Part shown: in pieces, positions 7,581 to 18,800 of the stretch
Numbering within the stretch: the stretch's first letter is position 1
Layout of the letters: the number at the start of each line of letters is the position of its first letter
The notes under the pieces: model-generated
Told to the model about the DNA's origin: nothing
What the model saw: the letters and a program-made list of their open reading frames with translations, nothing else
Database searches by the model: none
Translations under genes and position numbers: made by a program
Assembly: GCF_048213115.1 (NCBI RefSeq)
Contig: NZ_CP172404.1
Span: 3,658,001 to 3,722,000 of the forward strand
Length of the DNA: 64,000 nucleotides
Direction: 5' to 3'
DNA from: Niveibacterium terrae
GTDB taxonomy: Bacteria; Pseudomonadota; Gammaproteobacteria; Burkholderiales; Rhodocyclaceae

Positions 7581-9741
7581 TCAGACGCGCCAGGAAAGCC
7601 TGCCTCAGACGCAGGAACCACTGCCGCGCCAGAGGCGTCGCCCCCAGATCGAAGCGAACCCAGGCCCGGTCGCCGAAGACGGCCAGCGGATCGGCTCTAT
7701 CCATCTCGATCTCGACATCGAACACCCGCTGCAGCGCGTGGGCTCCATCCTGTTGCGACGGATCGACCGCGATGACGCCGCCGCCATCCGTTCCCAGCGC
7801 GGGCGACACCAGTTGCTGCTGTCCGGCGGCGACCGGCCTCATGCCGCGCGCACCGTATTCGACCCAGGGCCGGCGCTGGAGGCGGATCCTCGCTCCTCGC
7901 GAGCGGCCCCGCACCAGGTCTATGTCTTCCTGGGCCACGGCAACCCTGAGGATCCGCGTCGGCCCATCGACCAGATAGCCGACCGTCTGCCCGCGCTTGA
8001 AGTACTGCCCGGCCGGCTCGCTGCCGTTGGCGAAGACCCAGCGCCCGCGCTGACCGGCGATCAGCGACAAGGCCACCGCCTTGTGCTCGGCCTCGCGCAG
8101 CTTTTCCTGCGCCGCTTCGAGCTGGCGTCGCGTCGCCAGAGCCTTGGCGACGTCCTCGCCGAGCTCCTTGCGCAGCCGCGCGTCCAGCTCATCGCTCGCG
8201 CCTTGAGCCGCCTGCATCTCCGAGATCAGCGCCGGGTTATCGAGAACGCCGATCACCCCGCCCTTGCGGAACTCGGCGCCCGAGCGCGCCATCGTCGAGG
8301 TCGCCAGACCAGCGGCCCCGGCCCGCACCACCGCCTCTTCGGGCACCCACAGCACGCCTTCGCTGACCGCATAAAACGGCATTGGCACCCAGACGAGCAG
8401 GACAAGGATCAGCGCCGCGAGCGCCGCCGTCAGCTTCTGGGCCTGGGCGTGGCGGCTGCCCAGAGTCGGGCTGCCGCGCAGATGCTTCCAGCCCCGCCAG
8501 ATCGGCATCGCGAGGCTGGACCAGACGCCAGCGATCGCGACGGCCATCCCGAAAACGAAGTACTTCTCGGCTACGAACCAGGCCATACCCAGCGAAATGC
8601 TCAAGCGGTAGAAGGGCGCGATCGCCCCATAGATCGTCAGCACCGCGGTTTCGAACCCACTCTGCGTCGGCGAGTGGGCCTCGCGGGAGCGGAACAAGTA
8701 GCGATCGGCGAGGTAAGTCCAGAACTTCGTCGCGCGCTGGGCCAGGTTGGGGATTTCCAGCCATTCGCTGAGCACGAAATAGCCGTCATAGCGCATCAGC
8801 GGGTTGCCATTGACCAGCAGCGTCGACACCCCGGCGATCAGGATCACGTTATAGGCGACGGCGCGCAGAGGCCCGGGTTCGGCGAGCAGCCACAGATAGA
8901 CCGCGATGGCCCCCAGCGTCAGCTCGGCCATGATGCCGGCCGCTGCGACCATCGCGCGCTGCCATTTACCCGCGAAACCATAGGAATCGGTCGCATCGAC
9001 ATAGGGGACAGGGGTGAAGACCAGCAGCATCATCCCGGCCTCGCGGACCCGCCCGCCCCATCTCTTGACCGCCAGCGCGTGGCTCCACTCGTGGAGAGCC
9101 TTGACCACCGGGTAGGTGAACCAGGCGATCAACAGGTTCTGGGTGCTCAGCACGCGGTCGGACAGGTTCTCGGTCAGCTCGCCCCAGTGCATGCCCGCCA
9201 GCACGGCGGCCGGCAGGACCAGGCACAGCCAGATCCCCAGGACGGGCCAAGAGAACAGGGCGCGGGCAAGCCCCAGCTGCTTCGCGAGCCAAGGGTCGGG
9301 GTGCAGCAAGGGCAGCTTGACGCTCAGCGGGTTCGTGAACACCTGCTTGATCTTGGCCTTGCGCTGCCGCTCGAAGCGCTCCAGCACCTCGGCGGCATCC
9401 GGCGTCACCTGGCTTTGCAGCAGGTCGCCCCCGTACAGCTGGGAAACCAGCTGCACCAGTTCATGCTGGCTGATCGCATCGCCTGGCGGGGCAGCGGAGT
9501 CGGAATCCGCCTCGGCGAGGGCGGCTTTCTCCCAGATCTGATCGAGGCTGAGCCGGCCGTCGAACAGCTCGACCACCCGCCAGGCCTCGGGGGACAGGCG
9601 GTGAAAGCGGTGCGAAGCCGGATCGAACAGCAACACCGCGGCCTTGCCGCGAAAGACGCGGTGATAGCAGCGCACGCCGTCGCGCAGCCGGGGCTTGAGC
9701 CAGCGGACGCTGTGCCAGTTGTCGGAGAGCAGATTCTGCAT
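7573..9741 (-). CDS. PqqD-like / M50 zinc metallopeptidase / HlyD-like membrane fusion protein
   Basis: A three-part protein of 722 aa. Residues 20-75 resemble the PqqD fold (LFDPASHRFHRLSPEAW..LFDGRLSLDQIW); such domains often bind peptide leaders. Residues 160-430 are a multi-spanning M50 (site-2-protease-like) core with zinc motif HEWSH at 217-221 and the second-site motif NGNPLMRYDGY at 311-321, so the active site looks intact. After further membrane segments (about 370-460), the C-terminal third is an HlyD-like region with a lipoyl-like strand, a coiled coil (about 515-560) and a beta part (VGYLVDGPTRILRVAV). The start is ATG 9741, 9 bp after the GAF/HlyD gene; the end overlaps secA-like by 8 bp. 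Members of this family occur near adaptor and TolC genes. Whether it cleaves cargo or serves as a membrane platform is unknown. Confidence 0.9.
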   Translation of the reverse strand: MQNLLSDNWHSVRWLKPRLRDGVRCYHRVFRGKAAVLLFDPASHRFHRLSPEAWRVVELFDGRLSLDQIWEKAALAEADSDSAAPPGDAISQHELVQLVSQLYGGDLLQSQVTPDAAEVLERFERQRKAKIKQVFTNPLSVKLPLLHPDPWLAKQLGLARALFSWPVLGIWLCLVLPAAVLAGMHWGELTENLSDRVLSTQNLLIAWFTYPVVKALHEWSHALAVKRWGGRVREAGMMLLVFTPVPYVDATDSYGFAGKWQRAMVAAAGIMAELTLGAIAVYLWLLAEPGPLRAVAYNVILIAGVSTLLVNGNPLMRYDGYFVLSEWLEIPNLAQRATKFWTYLADRYLFRSREAHSPTQSGFETAVLTIYGAIAPFYRLSISLGMAWFVAEKYFVFGMAVAIAGVWSSLAMPIWRGWKHLRGSPTLGSRHAQAQKLTAALAALILVLLVWVPMPFYAVSEGVLWVPEEAVVRAGAAGLATSTMARSGAEFRKGGVIGVLDNPALISEMQAAQGASDELDARLRKELGEDVAKALATRRQLEAAQEKLREAEHKAVALSLIAGQRGRWVFANGSEPAGQYFKRGQTVGYLVDGPTRILRVAVAQEDIDLVRGRSRGARIRLQRRPWVEYGARGMRPVAAGQQQLVSPALGTDGGGVIAVDPSQQDGAHALQRVFDVEIEMDRADPLAVFGDRAWVRFDLGATPLARQWFLRLRQAFLARLNV

Positions 9742-9750
9742 GTCTCTCGC

Positions 9751-11460
9751 CTAGCCCCACATCGCCCAGAGCTTCATCCGCGCCCACTGCGCGAGCGGCC
9801 GCATCGCGATCGTCAGCAGATTGCTGCGCGCCACGACGATCTTGCCCACGCCCTGCATGCCGGGGCGCAGCGGCGCATTCGCATCGTCGAGCCGGGCTTC
9901 GACCCGGAAGGTGTTCTTGTGGTCGTCGAGCGCTGCAACCGCGGTGACGCGATTGACGCGAAACGCAAACCGGGTCTGCGGCAAGCCGGTCACGCGGATC
10001 TCGCCGGTCTGACTCAAGGCCACGCGCGCGATCTCCTCCTCGGGGACCTGCAGCACGACGCGGTAGCCTTTGCCGGCGGCGATCTCGAAGAGCTTCTTGC
10101 CGGCCTCGACGGGGCTGCCGATCTGGTCATACCAGTCCCCGGTCAGGATCGCGCCATCCGCCGGAGCGCGGATCTCGGCGCGCTGCAGCTTCGCCTCGAC
10201 CAGCGCGAGCTGAGCCTCGGACTGACGCAGCTGGGCCGAGACCTGCTGCACCGTCGCCGAATCGCCTTCGGATAAGGCCTGGCGCAGCTTGCCGCTGGCC
10301 TGATCCCGCTCGCTGCGCAGCTTCTCCTGCTCCACCTTCAGGTCGCGCGTATCCAGACGCGCGATCAACTGCCCTTCCTTGACCGGATCTCCGGGGCGCA
10401 CTTTCACCTCGGCCCAATAGCCCTCGAAGGGCGCCGAGATCACCTGCTGGGAATGCCCTTCGACGACCACCTTGGCCACGGCGTGGTCGTCGAACGGAAT
10501 CAGCAGCACCAGCCCCAGGCTCGCCAGCACGCAGACCGCCCCGAGCTTCCAGGTCAGGAAGCCCGGCTCGCGCAGCTTGCGCATCCCCTCGCGGGTGGCC
10601 GCCCAGACGTGCGCGCCGAGGCCCTGCTCGGAGAGCCGCCAATGCCCCAGCAGAGGCCCGACCACGCTGGCGCTCGCCCGCACCAGCGCGAGCGCTCGCG
10701 GCGCGGGCGCGGCCCCGCTGACGACCAGGACGCCGACGATCTCGCCCTCGTCGATGACCGGAAACGCCCAGGCATCCGCCAGCGTCAGCTCGCGGAATTC
10801 GAGTGCGGCGCGGGTCGCGACATCGGTCGCGGCGTGCAGCGCTGCCGTCCCGCTCTCGGCCGAAGCCGTGTCCGAAGTCACCCACCAGCGCGGCACGGCG
10901 ACACCGGGATCGAGCATCCGGAAATACGCGACCGAACAGCTGGCCTCGTCGCGGTCATGGCGCAGCAGCTGGGCGATCCGGTTGACCCATTCCTGGGCCC
11001 CCGCCCTCGCCTTGCGCTGCGAGAACACATTGGCCTGCATGTCGAGCAGATACAGCGCGTCGTCGCCGCGCTCGGCCGCCCCCTGCAGGAAAGGCAGATG
11101 CAGCCAGCCCATGGCCAGACGCAGCTGAGCGACGTTCTGCTCGGAAACCGCCTCCAGCCAGACCATGAACACGTGGGCGAGCTTGCCCTCGCCGCCCGGA
11201 AGCGGATAAGCGAGCAGAAAGCCGGCCGCGCCATCGCGGGCGATGGACAGCTGGCGCTCCGCGAGCACGCGCGCGAAGAGCTGCCCGATCGCCTCGGTCA
11301 AGGGCGTGCCCGCATCGGCAAAGGGCAGCAGCGCATGACCTTCGCCGTCGAGAAGAGCAATCCCCTTGCAGGGCACGCCCAGCGCTGTCAGCTGTTTGAG
11401 CAAGGTCGCGATGCTGTCCTGCAGCGTCTCCAGCAGCGGATCCGGGTTCTCAAGCCCCAT
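9751..11460 (-). CDS. HlyD-type adaptor with N-terminal GAF-like cytoplasmic domain
   Basis: A 569-aa inner-membrane adaptor. About residues 10-290 lie before the single membrane segment (LGAVCVLASLGLVLLIPF, about residue 310) and look like a GAF-type sensor: predicted alpha/beta, with VIDEGEIVGVLVVSG near the end. After the membrane come the lipoyl halves (VISAPFEGYWAEVKVRPGDP and RAPADGAILTGDW) around a short coiled coil, then the beta-barrel (VVLQVPEEEIARVAL). ATG 11460 is preferred over an upstream TTG at 11481. An adaptor carrying a cytoplasmic GAF-like domain is unusual; it could sense a ligand or recruit the ATPase. It lies 68 bp after tolC-like and 9 bp before the M50 fusion, in one operon. 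Confidence 0.85.
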   Translation of the reverse strand: MGLENPDPLLETLQDSIATLLKQLTALGVPCKGIALLDGEGHALLPFADAGTPLTEAIGQLFARVLAERQLSIARDGAAGFLLAYPLPGGEGKLAHVFMVWLEAVSEQNVAQLRLAMGWLHLPFLQGAAERGDDALYLLDMQANVFSQRKARAGAQEWVNRIAQLLRHDRDEASCSVAYFRMLDPGVAVPRWWVTSDTASAESGTAALHAATDVATRAALEFRELTLADAWAFPVIDEGEIVGVLVVSGAAPAPRALALVRASASVVGPLLGHWRLSEQGLGAHVWAATREGMRKLREPGFLTWKLGAVCVLASLGLVLLIPFDDHAVAKVVVEGHSQQVISAPFEGYWAEVKVRPGDPVKEGQLIARLDTRDLKVEQEKLRSERDQASGKLRQALSEGDSATVQQVSAQLRQSEAQLALVEAKLQRAEIRAPADGAILTGDWYDQIGSPVEAGKKLFEIAAGKGYRVVLQVPEEEIARVALSQTGEIRVTGLPQTRFAFRVNRVTAVAALDDHKNTFRVEARLDDANAPLRPGMQGVGKIVVARSNLLTIAMRPLAQWARMKLWAMWG

Positions 11461-11528
11461 GCTCGCCCCCGCCACACACAATGATCGGGCACAGACGGAG
11501 CACGCTCGCCCGCCGCTTCATCGCAAAC

Positions 11529-12833
11529 TCAGAACGCATGCAGATCATTCTCCGACCACCGCCCGGACAGAATCCTCAGGCGGATGTAATTGAGCCAGGC
11601 ATCGGTGCGCGCCTTCGCCAGATCCTTCTCGGTCTGGTAGAGCTGGGCCTGGGCGTTCAGCACATCGACGTTGGTGCGCATGCCGACCTGATAGCCGCGC
11701 AGATTGGCCCGGACCGCGACCGCGTTGGCGGCTTGCGCGGTCTCCAAGGCCGTGAGCTGATACAGCGCCCCGCGCAGACCGTAGTAGGCCTGCTTCACCG
11801 ACAGCAGAACCTGATCGTCGGACTGATACAGATCCCCTTTCGCCTTCTCGCGCAGCGCCACCGCCTCGCCGACCTTCGCGTCCGTCCCGAAGCCGGCGAA
11901 GATCGGCACCGTGAGCTGGACGCCATACTGCAGCGTCTTGTTGTGGGACGGATAGCGGCTGGTCGTCGTGCCCGACGCGTTGTCGTAGCTGTAGTTGAGC
12001 GTGAAATCGACACTGGGCGCATGACCCGCCCGGGCCTTGCCGACCTCCAGACCGGCGGCCACCAGCTGGTGGCTGGCCTGGGCGATCGTCGGATTGCCCT
12101 CTCGTGCGAGTCTGAGCCATTCATCGAGTGGCCCCAGCCGCGACATCAGATCCGGCTTCATCCACTCGGCAGAACTGAGCTCTCCGACCGGACGGCCGGC
12201 AATCTGGCCCAATGTCGCGCGCTTGAGCAGCAGATCGCTGTCCGCCTGGGCTTCCTGAGCCTCGACGACCGCATGTTTCGCCTGCGCCTCGCGGACATCG
12301 GCGATCGACACCGAGCCCAGCTCGAAGCTGCGCTGTGCGGTCGTCAGCTGCAGCCGGGAAGCCTCCTTCTGGGCGCCGATCGCGCGCAGCACCTCCTGGG
12401 CGCTCAGCACATCGAACCACGCGGTCGCGACCCGCTGCGCGAGGTCCGACTCCGCCGCAGCGAGCTGCGCCTGAGCCTGCCGCTCCTGGTACTGCGCCTC
12501 GGCAAGCGCGAAGTTGTTGACCGGATGGACCAGGGGCTGGGTCAGCTGGTAGGCCCATAGCTCGGTCGAGAAGCGCCGGTCCTGCACCTTGACCTCATCG
12601 AAATTGGCCTGAGTGGCCGACGCGGTGAAGTTCACGACCGGCAACATGCCCGCGCGCGCCTGCCGCCAGCGCTGGTGCGCGGCATCGGCCTGGGCCTTCG
12701 CGATCGCATAGGCCGGATCGCGCGCCCGCGCGCTCAGCAGCAGCTCGGAAAGATTGACCGCGAAACAGGGGGAACAGGCCCAAAGAGCCAAAGCAGCCAA
12801 ACAAGTTCTGATCGATCCAACAGACAAATCCAC
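11529..12833 (-). CDS. TolC-like outer-membrane efflux/secretion channel
   Basis: A 434-aa outer-membrane factor that should form the trimeric channel of the exporter. The start is GTG 12833, with AAGGG upstream and a signal peptide (LAALALWACSPCFA). Two repeated OEP halves are visible: SARARDPAYAIAKAQADAAHQRWRQARA-type helices (given here only as landmarks around residues 35-60), QLTQPLVHP and AQRSFELGSVSIADVREAQ in the first half; LTVPIFAGFGTDAKV and LRGYQVGMRTNVDVLNAQ in the second. These are the typical TolC signatures. It is followed 68 bp later by the GAF/HlyD gene. A type I-like route is implied because channel and adaptors are encoded together. Confidence 0.
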   Translation of the reverse strand: MDLSVGSIRTCLAALALWACSPCFAVNLSELLLSARARDPAYAIAKAQADAAHQRWRQARAGMLPVVNFTASATQANFDEVKVQDRRFSTELWAYQLTQPLVHPVNNFALAEAQYQERQAQAQLAAAESDLAQRVATAWFDVLSAQEVLRAIGAQKEASRLQLTTAQRSFELGSVSIADVREAQAKHAVVEAQEAQADSDLLLKRATLGQIAGRPVGELSSAEWMKPDLMSRLGPLDEWLRLAREGNPTIAQASHQLVAAGLEVGKARAGHAPSVDFTLNYSYDNASGTTTSRYPSHNKTLQYGVQLTVPIFAGFGTDAKVGEAVALREKAKGDLYQSDDQVLLSVKQAYYGLRGALYQLTALETAQAANAVAVRANLRGYQVGMRTNVDVLNAQAQLYQTEKDLAKARTDAWLNYIRLRILSGRWSENDLHAF

Positions 12834-15800
12834 ATCCCTTCACAACAAAATCTTTTCAGCCTTCACCGCTGCGCTCATCAAAACTAATCCCCAAAGCACA
12901 GAAAACGGCCCTCAGTTCAAACGCAGTTTTTTCTCCAGCGCCGCGAGAGCGTCGTCATCAAAAGCCTTGTCCGCCGGATCGGAGAAGTCGATCGCTAGCG
13001 AGCGTCCGCGCACCGAGAGGGGCGGCATCTCGGGCCGCAGGCCTTCGACGACGATGTTCATGACCGGCAGGCTCTCCTGAGCGAACTCCTCGTCGCTTCC
13101 TGCCAGATACGCATTCGGGGACAGCAGTTTGAGCCGCAGAGCCCCGAGCGCCGCGCGCTCGCGCTCGCTGAAACCTCTGACGACCAGACTCAAGCGCAAC
13201 TCCTGATGCCAGCCGCGCGGGGGTCGCAGAGTCAAACACCCCAGATCCCAGCCGAGCAGATCGACCGGATCCGTCAGCGCCTGCGCGAGCACTACGTGGG
13301 CGCCGTCGCTGAGGCGACTCCCCGGAGGCAGGCCGCTCAGCTTCAGTTCGCGCACCACTTCGCTCAGGCTGCGCAGCGGAACTTCATGGACGCAGCGCGT
13401 CGCCCGGCCCCCTTTGAGCGCGGTCGCCATCAGGCGCAGACAGGACGGCGCCTCGACGCCCTCGGGCAGGGCCAGCGTCAGCCGATCCAACCGCCAGCGC
13501 GTCACATCGACGCAGCAGGCCGCGTCAACTGTGCAGACGCTGTGCCGGCCATCACTCAGACGGGCGCCGACCGGCAGATCGAGCAGAGTCAGCGCCAGGC
13601 CCGGCTTGGCTTCGATAGGCGCCACTCCAAAAAATCTGATTCCTGACTCTGAATTCACCGGACAGCCTTTAAAAAATCACAGCCTTATTATCTGGAATAA
13701 CGCCAACACCAAGCAAAAAGAACAACACCCGACACACCTTTACCTCAGCCACTTACTCTTCCTATCAGAGGGAACAACTGGGCCACTTCAAAATGATCGA
13801 ATGCAAGCCCCCCCTACCCCCTCACCAACACCCCATGCCATAAGAACAATTATCTACCGAGCCACAATCGCAAACGGGTGACTTCCCCAACTTTGACCGT
13901 ATTAGTAACAACGCATTGCGATCAGCCACTTCCATTTTTCGCGAGAAGGCTTCCAACTTTTCAGCGCCGACATTTGAATAGCGCAAATCGGGGCCTCCTG
14001 TAGTTCTAATCACGGAACAGCTTCTTTTCTCACGAGGATAACTGATGCTGTATGACTCACCTCCTTTTACGCCGAAACCATCAAACCCGAACTCCAGATC
14101 AACAAAAACATAATAAGCATTACCATACTTTTTTCGCTTTTTTTCAGAAAAACCGGCCTTTATATACGACTCCACAAACACCGACACCAGTCGATCGCAT
14201 CTCACACCCGAATAAACCGCCTTCGGCGCCATAGGCCTTCCATCAGGCACGTTCCCCATCCTATCTGACTCACCAGCCAAAACCTTTTCAGAGAACGCCA
14301 GAGAGAAGCAGAACAGAGCCACAAACAATGAAGCAACTTTTCTATTCATTTTAATTTCCTCAAATGCACAGCATCAGTCCAACACGGGAATCACCCGAAA
14401 GTACTTAGCGGCTCCGAGAGCGACGAAGCCTGGCTTTGAATTACATCAAGATGATCGAATACAAGACCTGGCCCCGTAACTTTGGCCCCGTAACTTGATA
14501 AATTGCAGAAATCTGCCTGGCGAATAGGCTTGCCTCTGCATTTTCGAAGGCATCAACGTAGGCGAAGCCCCCTTCATCCGCCTCTCTTCACAGCCCCACC
14601 CCCACCGTCAGCGTCCCGTCCAGTGCAGCGAGCTGATCCCACCACGATTCGCCCATCAGGCCGCAGACCGAGTACAGAGTCAGATCCAGCGCTGAAGTCC
14701 TGCCCTTGGGCGCGGTAGGCAGCACCCTGCCCTTGAGCTTGACGAGTTCCAGCGCTTCGCCGGCCGGGATGCTGCGGCTGCGGCAGTTGATCGTGATGCG
14801 GACGAAGCCGGGTTCATGGACGACCGCGTCGATCTGCGCATCGGCGGGCAGGTCGGCTCCGGCGAGCACGCCGCTGACCGACATCACCGACGGGTCGTAG
14901 CTCATCGTGAAGCTGATCGCCTTCAGCGGATGGGCGCTGTCGAGCAGCACAGGCATGCCGCCCGCGCTGGCGCCCAGCGGAGAGCCGGCAGCCTGGGTCA
15001 CGTTCGTCGTGCGCAGCTGGACCTCGGCGGCGGGCAACACCTTGACGCTCAGCGGCGCCGCGGCGTAGCGGCCGTCCTGGTCCGTCGCGCTGGCCCTGAC
15101 CGTGTAGTCACCGATCTGCTTGTAGAGATGGCTCGCCTGATCGGGCGTCCCGGCGAGCTTCTCGACCGTGCCATCGCCCCAGTCTATGGTCCAACCGCTG
15201 ACCCTGTCGCTCGCCGCGCTCAGTGCGCCGAGTTTCACCGTGTAAGTCGCCCCCAGCTTGACGCTGGGATTGCCGCTCACGCTGAGCTGAGGCGGCACAT
15301 CCAGAACGGTGACCTTGAAGCTCTGGCGGGCGGAGGCGCCCGACGGATCGCGCACCTCAACGGTGAAGTCGACGAGCGCAGGGCCGTCGGGATTGGCCCA
15401 GACGATCTCGTGGGTACGCGGATCGATCGTGGCGCCGGCCGGGGCCGAGACGAGCGCATAGGTCAGCGCATCGTTGTCGACATCCGCCCCGCCGAGCTTC
15501 ACGCGCAGGCTCTCGCCCTCCCGGATCGTCCGGTCGGCGATCGCGGCGAGCGTCGGCGCGTCATTGACCGGCGTCACGACGATAGAAACCGTCGCGAGCG
15601 CCGAGTCGAGCTGACCGTCGCTGACCCTGTAGCTGAAGCTGTCAGCCCCACTGAAGTTCGCGGCCGGCTGATAGACGTAACGGCCGTCCTTGTCCTGAAC
15701 CAGCGTGCCGTGGGTGGGTGACGTGACGACGATGACACTCAGCGCATCGCCCTCGACGTCGTGGGCGGTCGAGAGCAGGTCCAGCGTCACCGCGCTGTCC

Positions 15801-18800
15801 TCGGCCAGCGTGATGCTGCGCCCGGTGAGCGTCGGACCATCGTCGACCGGCGTCACGAGCACGTCGAAGGACTGCTCGGTGCTGGCGCTGGCGCCGTTGG
15901 CGGCCTCGGTCGAGGTGGCCCGGACGGTCAGCGTGAGCCGGCCGTTGAAGTCCTGGGGAGGGGTCAGGCTCAAGCGGTCGAGCGCCCAGCCGGTGATGTC
16001 CAGCGCGTCGCCGCCCGCCTTCGCCGTATGGCGGCCGTCCGTCAGGCTGGCGCCCGCGGGCAGGCCGATCAGGCTCAGCGTCAGCTGTTCGGATCCGTCG
16101 GTATCGGTCAGCGCGGCGCGGATCGGATTGAGCGCGATCGCGCTGTCCTCGGGTCCGGCGTTGAAGACTCGGGTCTCGGTCAGCGCGATGTTGTCGAGCA
16201 TCGCGCCCCGGCCGTCCCAGTCCCTACGGTTGCCTTCGCAGACAAACGCGATGTCCTGTTCGCGGCCGTTGCCGGTGAAGCTGTAGCTCAAGGCCTGCCA
16301 GTTCAGCTGATCGCTGGGGCTGGTGTTCGCGACGCTCGCGAGCCTCACGCCATCGACATAGACGCCGATCCGTGTATAGCCGGCGTCATAGCCGACGCGG
16401 CCCGCGTAGTCGAAGCTCAGCGAGTACTGGGCTCCGGCCACGGTCTGCACGCTGCGGCGGATGCCCAGAGTCTGGGGCATGTCGCCGGCGGCCGCGTTGA
16501 GCTCCAGCCAGTTCCTACCGTCGCCGTCCTTCGCGCTGACCAAGCGCTGATCGCCTGCGGCATTGCTCATCCGGTCGCCGGACGACCAGACCTCGAAGCC
16601 GTCCCGTCCGCTCAGCCACCAACAGCTCGCCGGATCGGTGATCAGCGTCCAGCCTTCCAGCGTCGGCTGCTCGATCAGCGTCGAAGTGCGATCGGGGTTG
16701 GCGACCGTCTCCCAGCCGGTGCGGAACAGCTCGGTGCGGGCACTGTCGAGCGAGAGAAGCGGGGTGTCCGCAACCGGCGTCACGACAATCGAGACCGTCG
16801 CGAGCACCGAGTCGAGCTGACCGTCGCTGACCCTGTAGCTGAAGCTGTCAGCCCCACTGAAGTTCGCAGCCGGCTGGTAAATGTAACGGCCGTCCTTGCC
16901 CTGAACCAGCGTGCCGTGGGTGGGTGACGTGACGACGATGACACTCAGCGCATCGCCCTCGACGTCGTGGGCGGTCGAGAGCAGGTCCAGCGTCACCGCG
17001 CTGTCCTCGGCCAGCGTGATGCTGCGCCCGGCGAGCGTCGGCGCATCCTCGACCGGCGTCACGAGCACGTCGAAGGACTGCTCGGTGCTGGCGCTGGCGC
17101 CATTGGCGGTCTCGGTCGAGGTGGCCCGGACGGTCAGCGTGAGCCGGCCGTTGAAGTCCTGGGGAGGCGTCAGGCTCAAGCGGTCGAGCGCCCAGCCGGT
17201 GATGTCCAGCGCGTCGCCGCCTGTCTTCGCCGTATGGCGGCCGTCCGTCAGGCTGGCGCCCGCGGGCAGGCCGATCAGGCTCAGCGTCAGCTGTTCGGAT
17301 CCGTCGGTGTCGGTCAGCGCGGCGCGGATCGGATTGAGCGCGATCGCGCTGTCCTCGGGCCCGGCGTTGAGGACTCGGGTCTCGGTCAGCGCGATGTTGT
17401 CGAGCATCGCGCCCCGGCCATCCCAGTCCCTACGGCTGCCTTCGCAGACAAACGCGATGTCCTGTTCGCAACCATTGCCGGTAAAGCTGTAGCTCAAGGC
17501 CTGCCAGTTCAGCTGATCGCTGGGGCTGGTGTTCGCGACGCTCGCGAGCCTCACGCCATCGACATAGACGCCGATCCGCGTATAGCCGGCGTCATAGCCG
17601 ACGCGCCCCGCGTAGTCGAAGCTCAGCGAGTACTGGGCTCCTGCCACGGTCTGCACGCCGCGGCGGATGCCCAGAGTCTGGGGCATGTCGCCGGCGGCAG
17701 CGTTGAGCTCCAGCCAGTTCCTGCCGTCGCCGTCCTTCGCGCTGACCAAGCGCTGGTCGCCTGCGGCATTGCTCATCCGGTCGCCGGACGACCAGACCTC
17801 GAAGCCGTCCCGTCCGCTCATCCACCAACAGCTCGCCGGATCGGTGATCAGCGTCCAGCCTTCCAGCGTCGGCTGCTCGACCAGCGTCGAAGTGCGATCG
17901 GGGTTGGCGACCGTCTCCCAGCCGGTGCGGAACAGCTCGGTGCTGACGCTCGCACTGCCCAGGCTCAAGCTCGGCGCATCGGCGACCGGCGTCACGACGA
18001 TCGTGAGCGTCGCGAGCGCCGAGTCGAGCTGACCGTCGCTGACCCTGTAGCTGAAGCTGTCGGAGCCGCTGAAGTTCGCTGCCGGCTGATAGACATAATG
18101 GCCGTCCTTGTCCTGGACCAGCGTGCCGTGGGCGGGTGACGTGACGACGATGACACTCAGCGCATCGCCATCGACGTCATGGGCCGAAGCGAGCAGGTCC
18201 AGCGTCAGCGGCTTGTCCTCGTCGGTCGCGACGGTCTGATCCGCCAGGACCGGCGCATCTTCGACCGGCAACACCGTGAAGCGCAGCTCGGCCTCGTTCG
18301 ACAGCAACTGGCCGTCGTTCAACTGGAAGCGCACGCTGTCCGGACCGTTGTAATCGGCGGCTGGCACATAGACATAGCTGCCGTCGGCGTTGCGGTCGAG
18401 GCGGCCATGGGCGGGGCCGGAGACGATCACCGGCGTCAAGGTATCGCCTTCGATATCGCTGCCATACGCGGTGAAGTCGAGCAGCAGCTTGCCGTCTTCG
18501 AGCAGGGACAGCTCGGCATCGTGGGCCAGCGGTGCATCGTCGACCGCAGCGATAGCAATCGCCACCGTCACCGCCGCCGATTGCGCCGAACCGTCGCTCG
18601 CGCACCAAGTGAAGCTGTCGGTACCGAAGTAATTGGCGTCCGCCAGATAGACATAGCGGCCGTCGCCCGCCAGGCTCAGCTTGCCGTGCGCGGGACCGGC
18701 CAGGATCTGCACCTGCAGCGCATCGCCATCGACGTCGCTCGCGTCGGCCAGCAGGTCCAGCGTCACCGGCGTGTCTTCGAGCGTCGCGGCGCTGATCTCG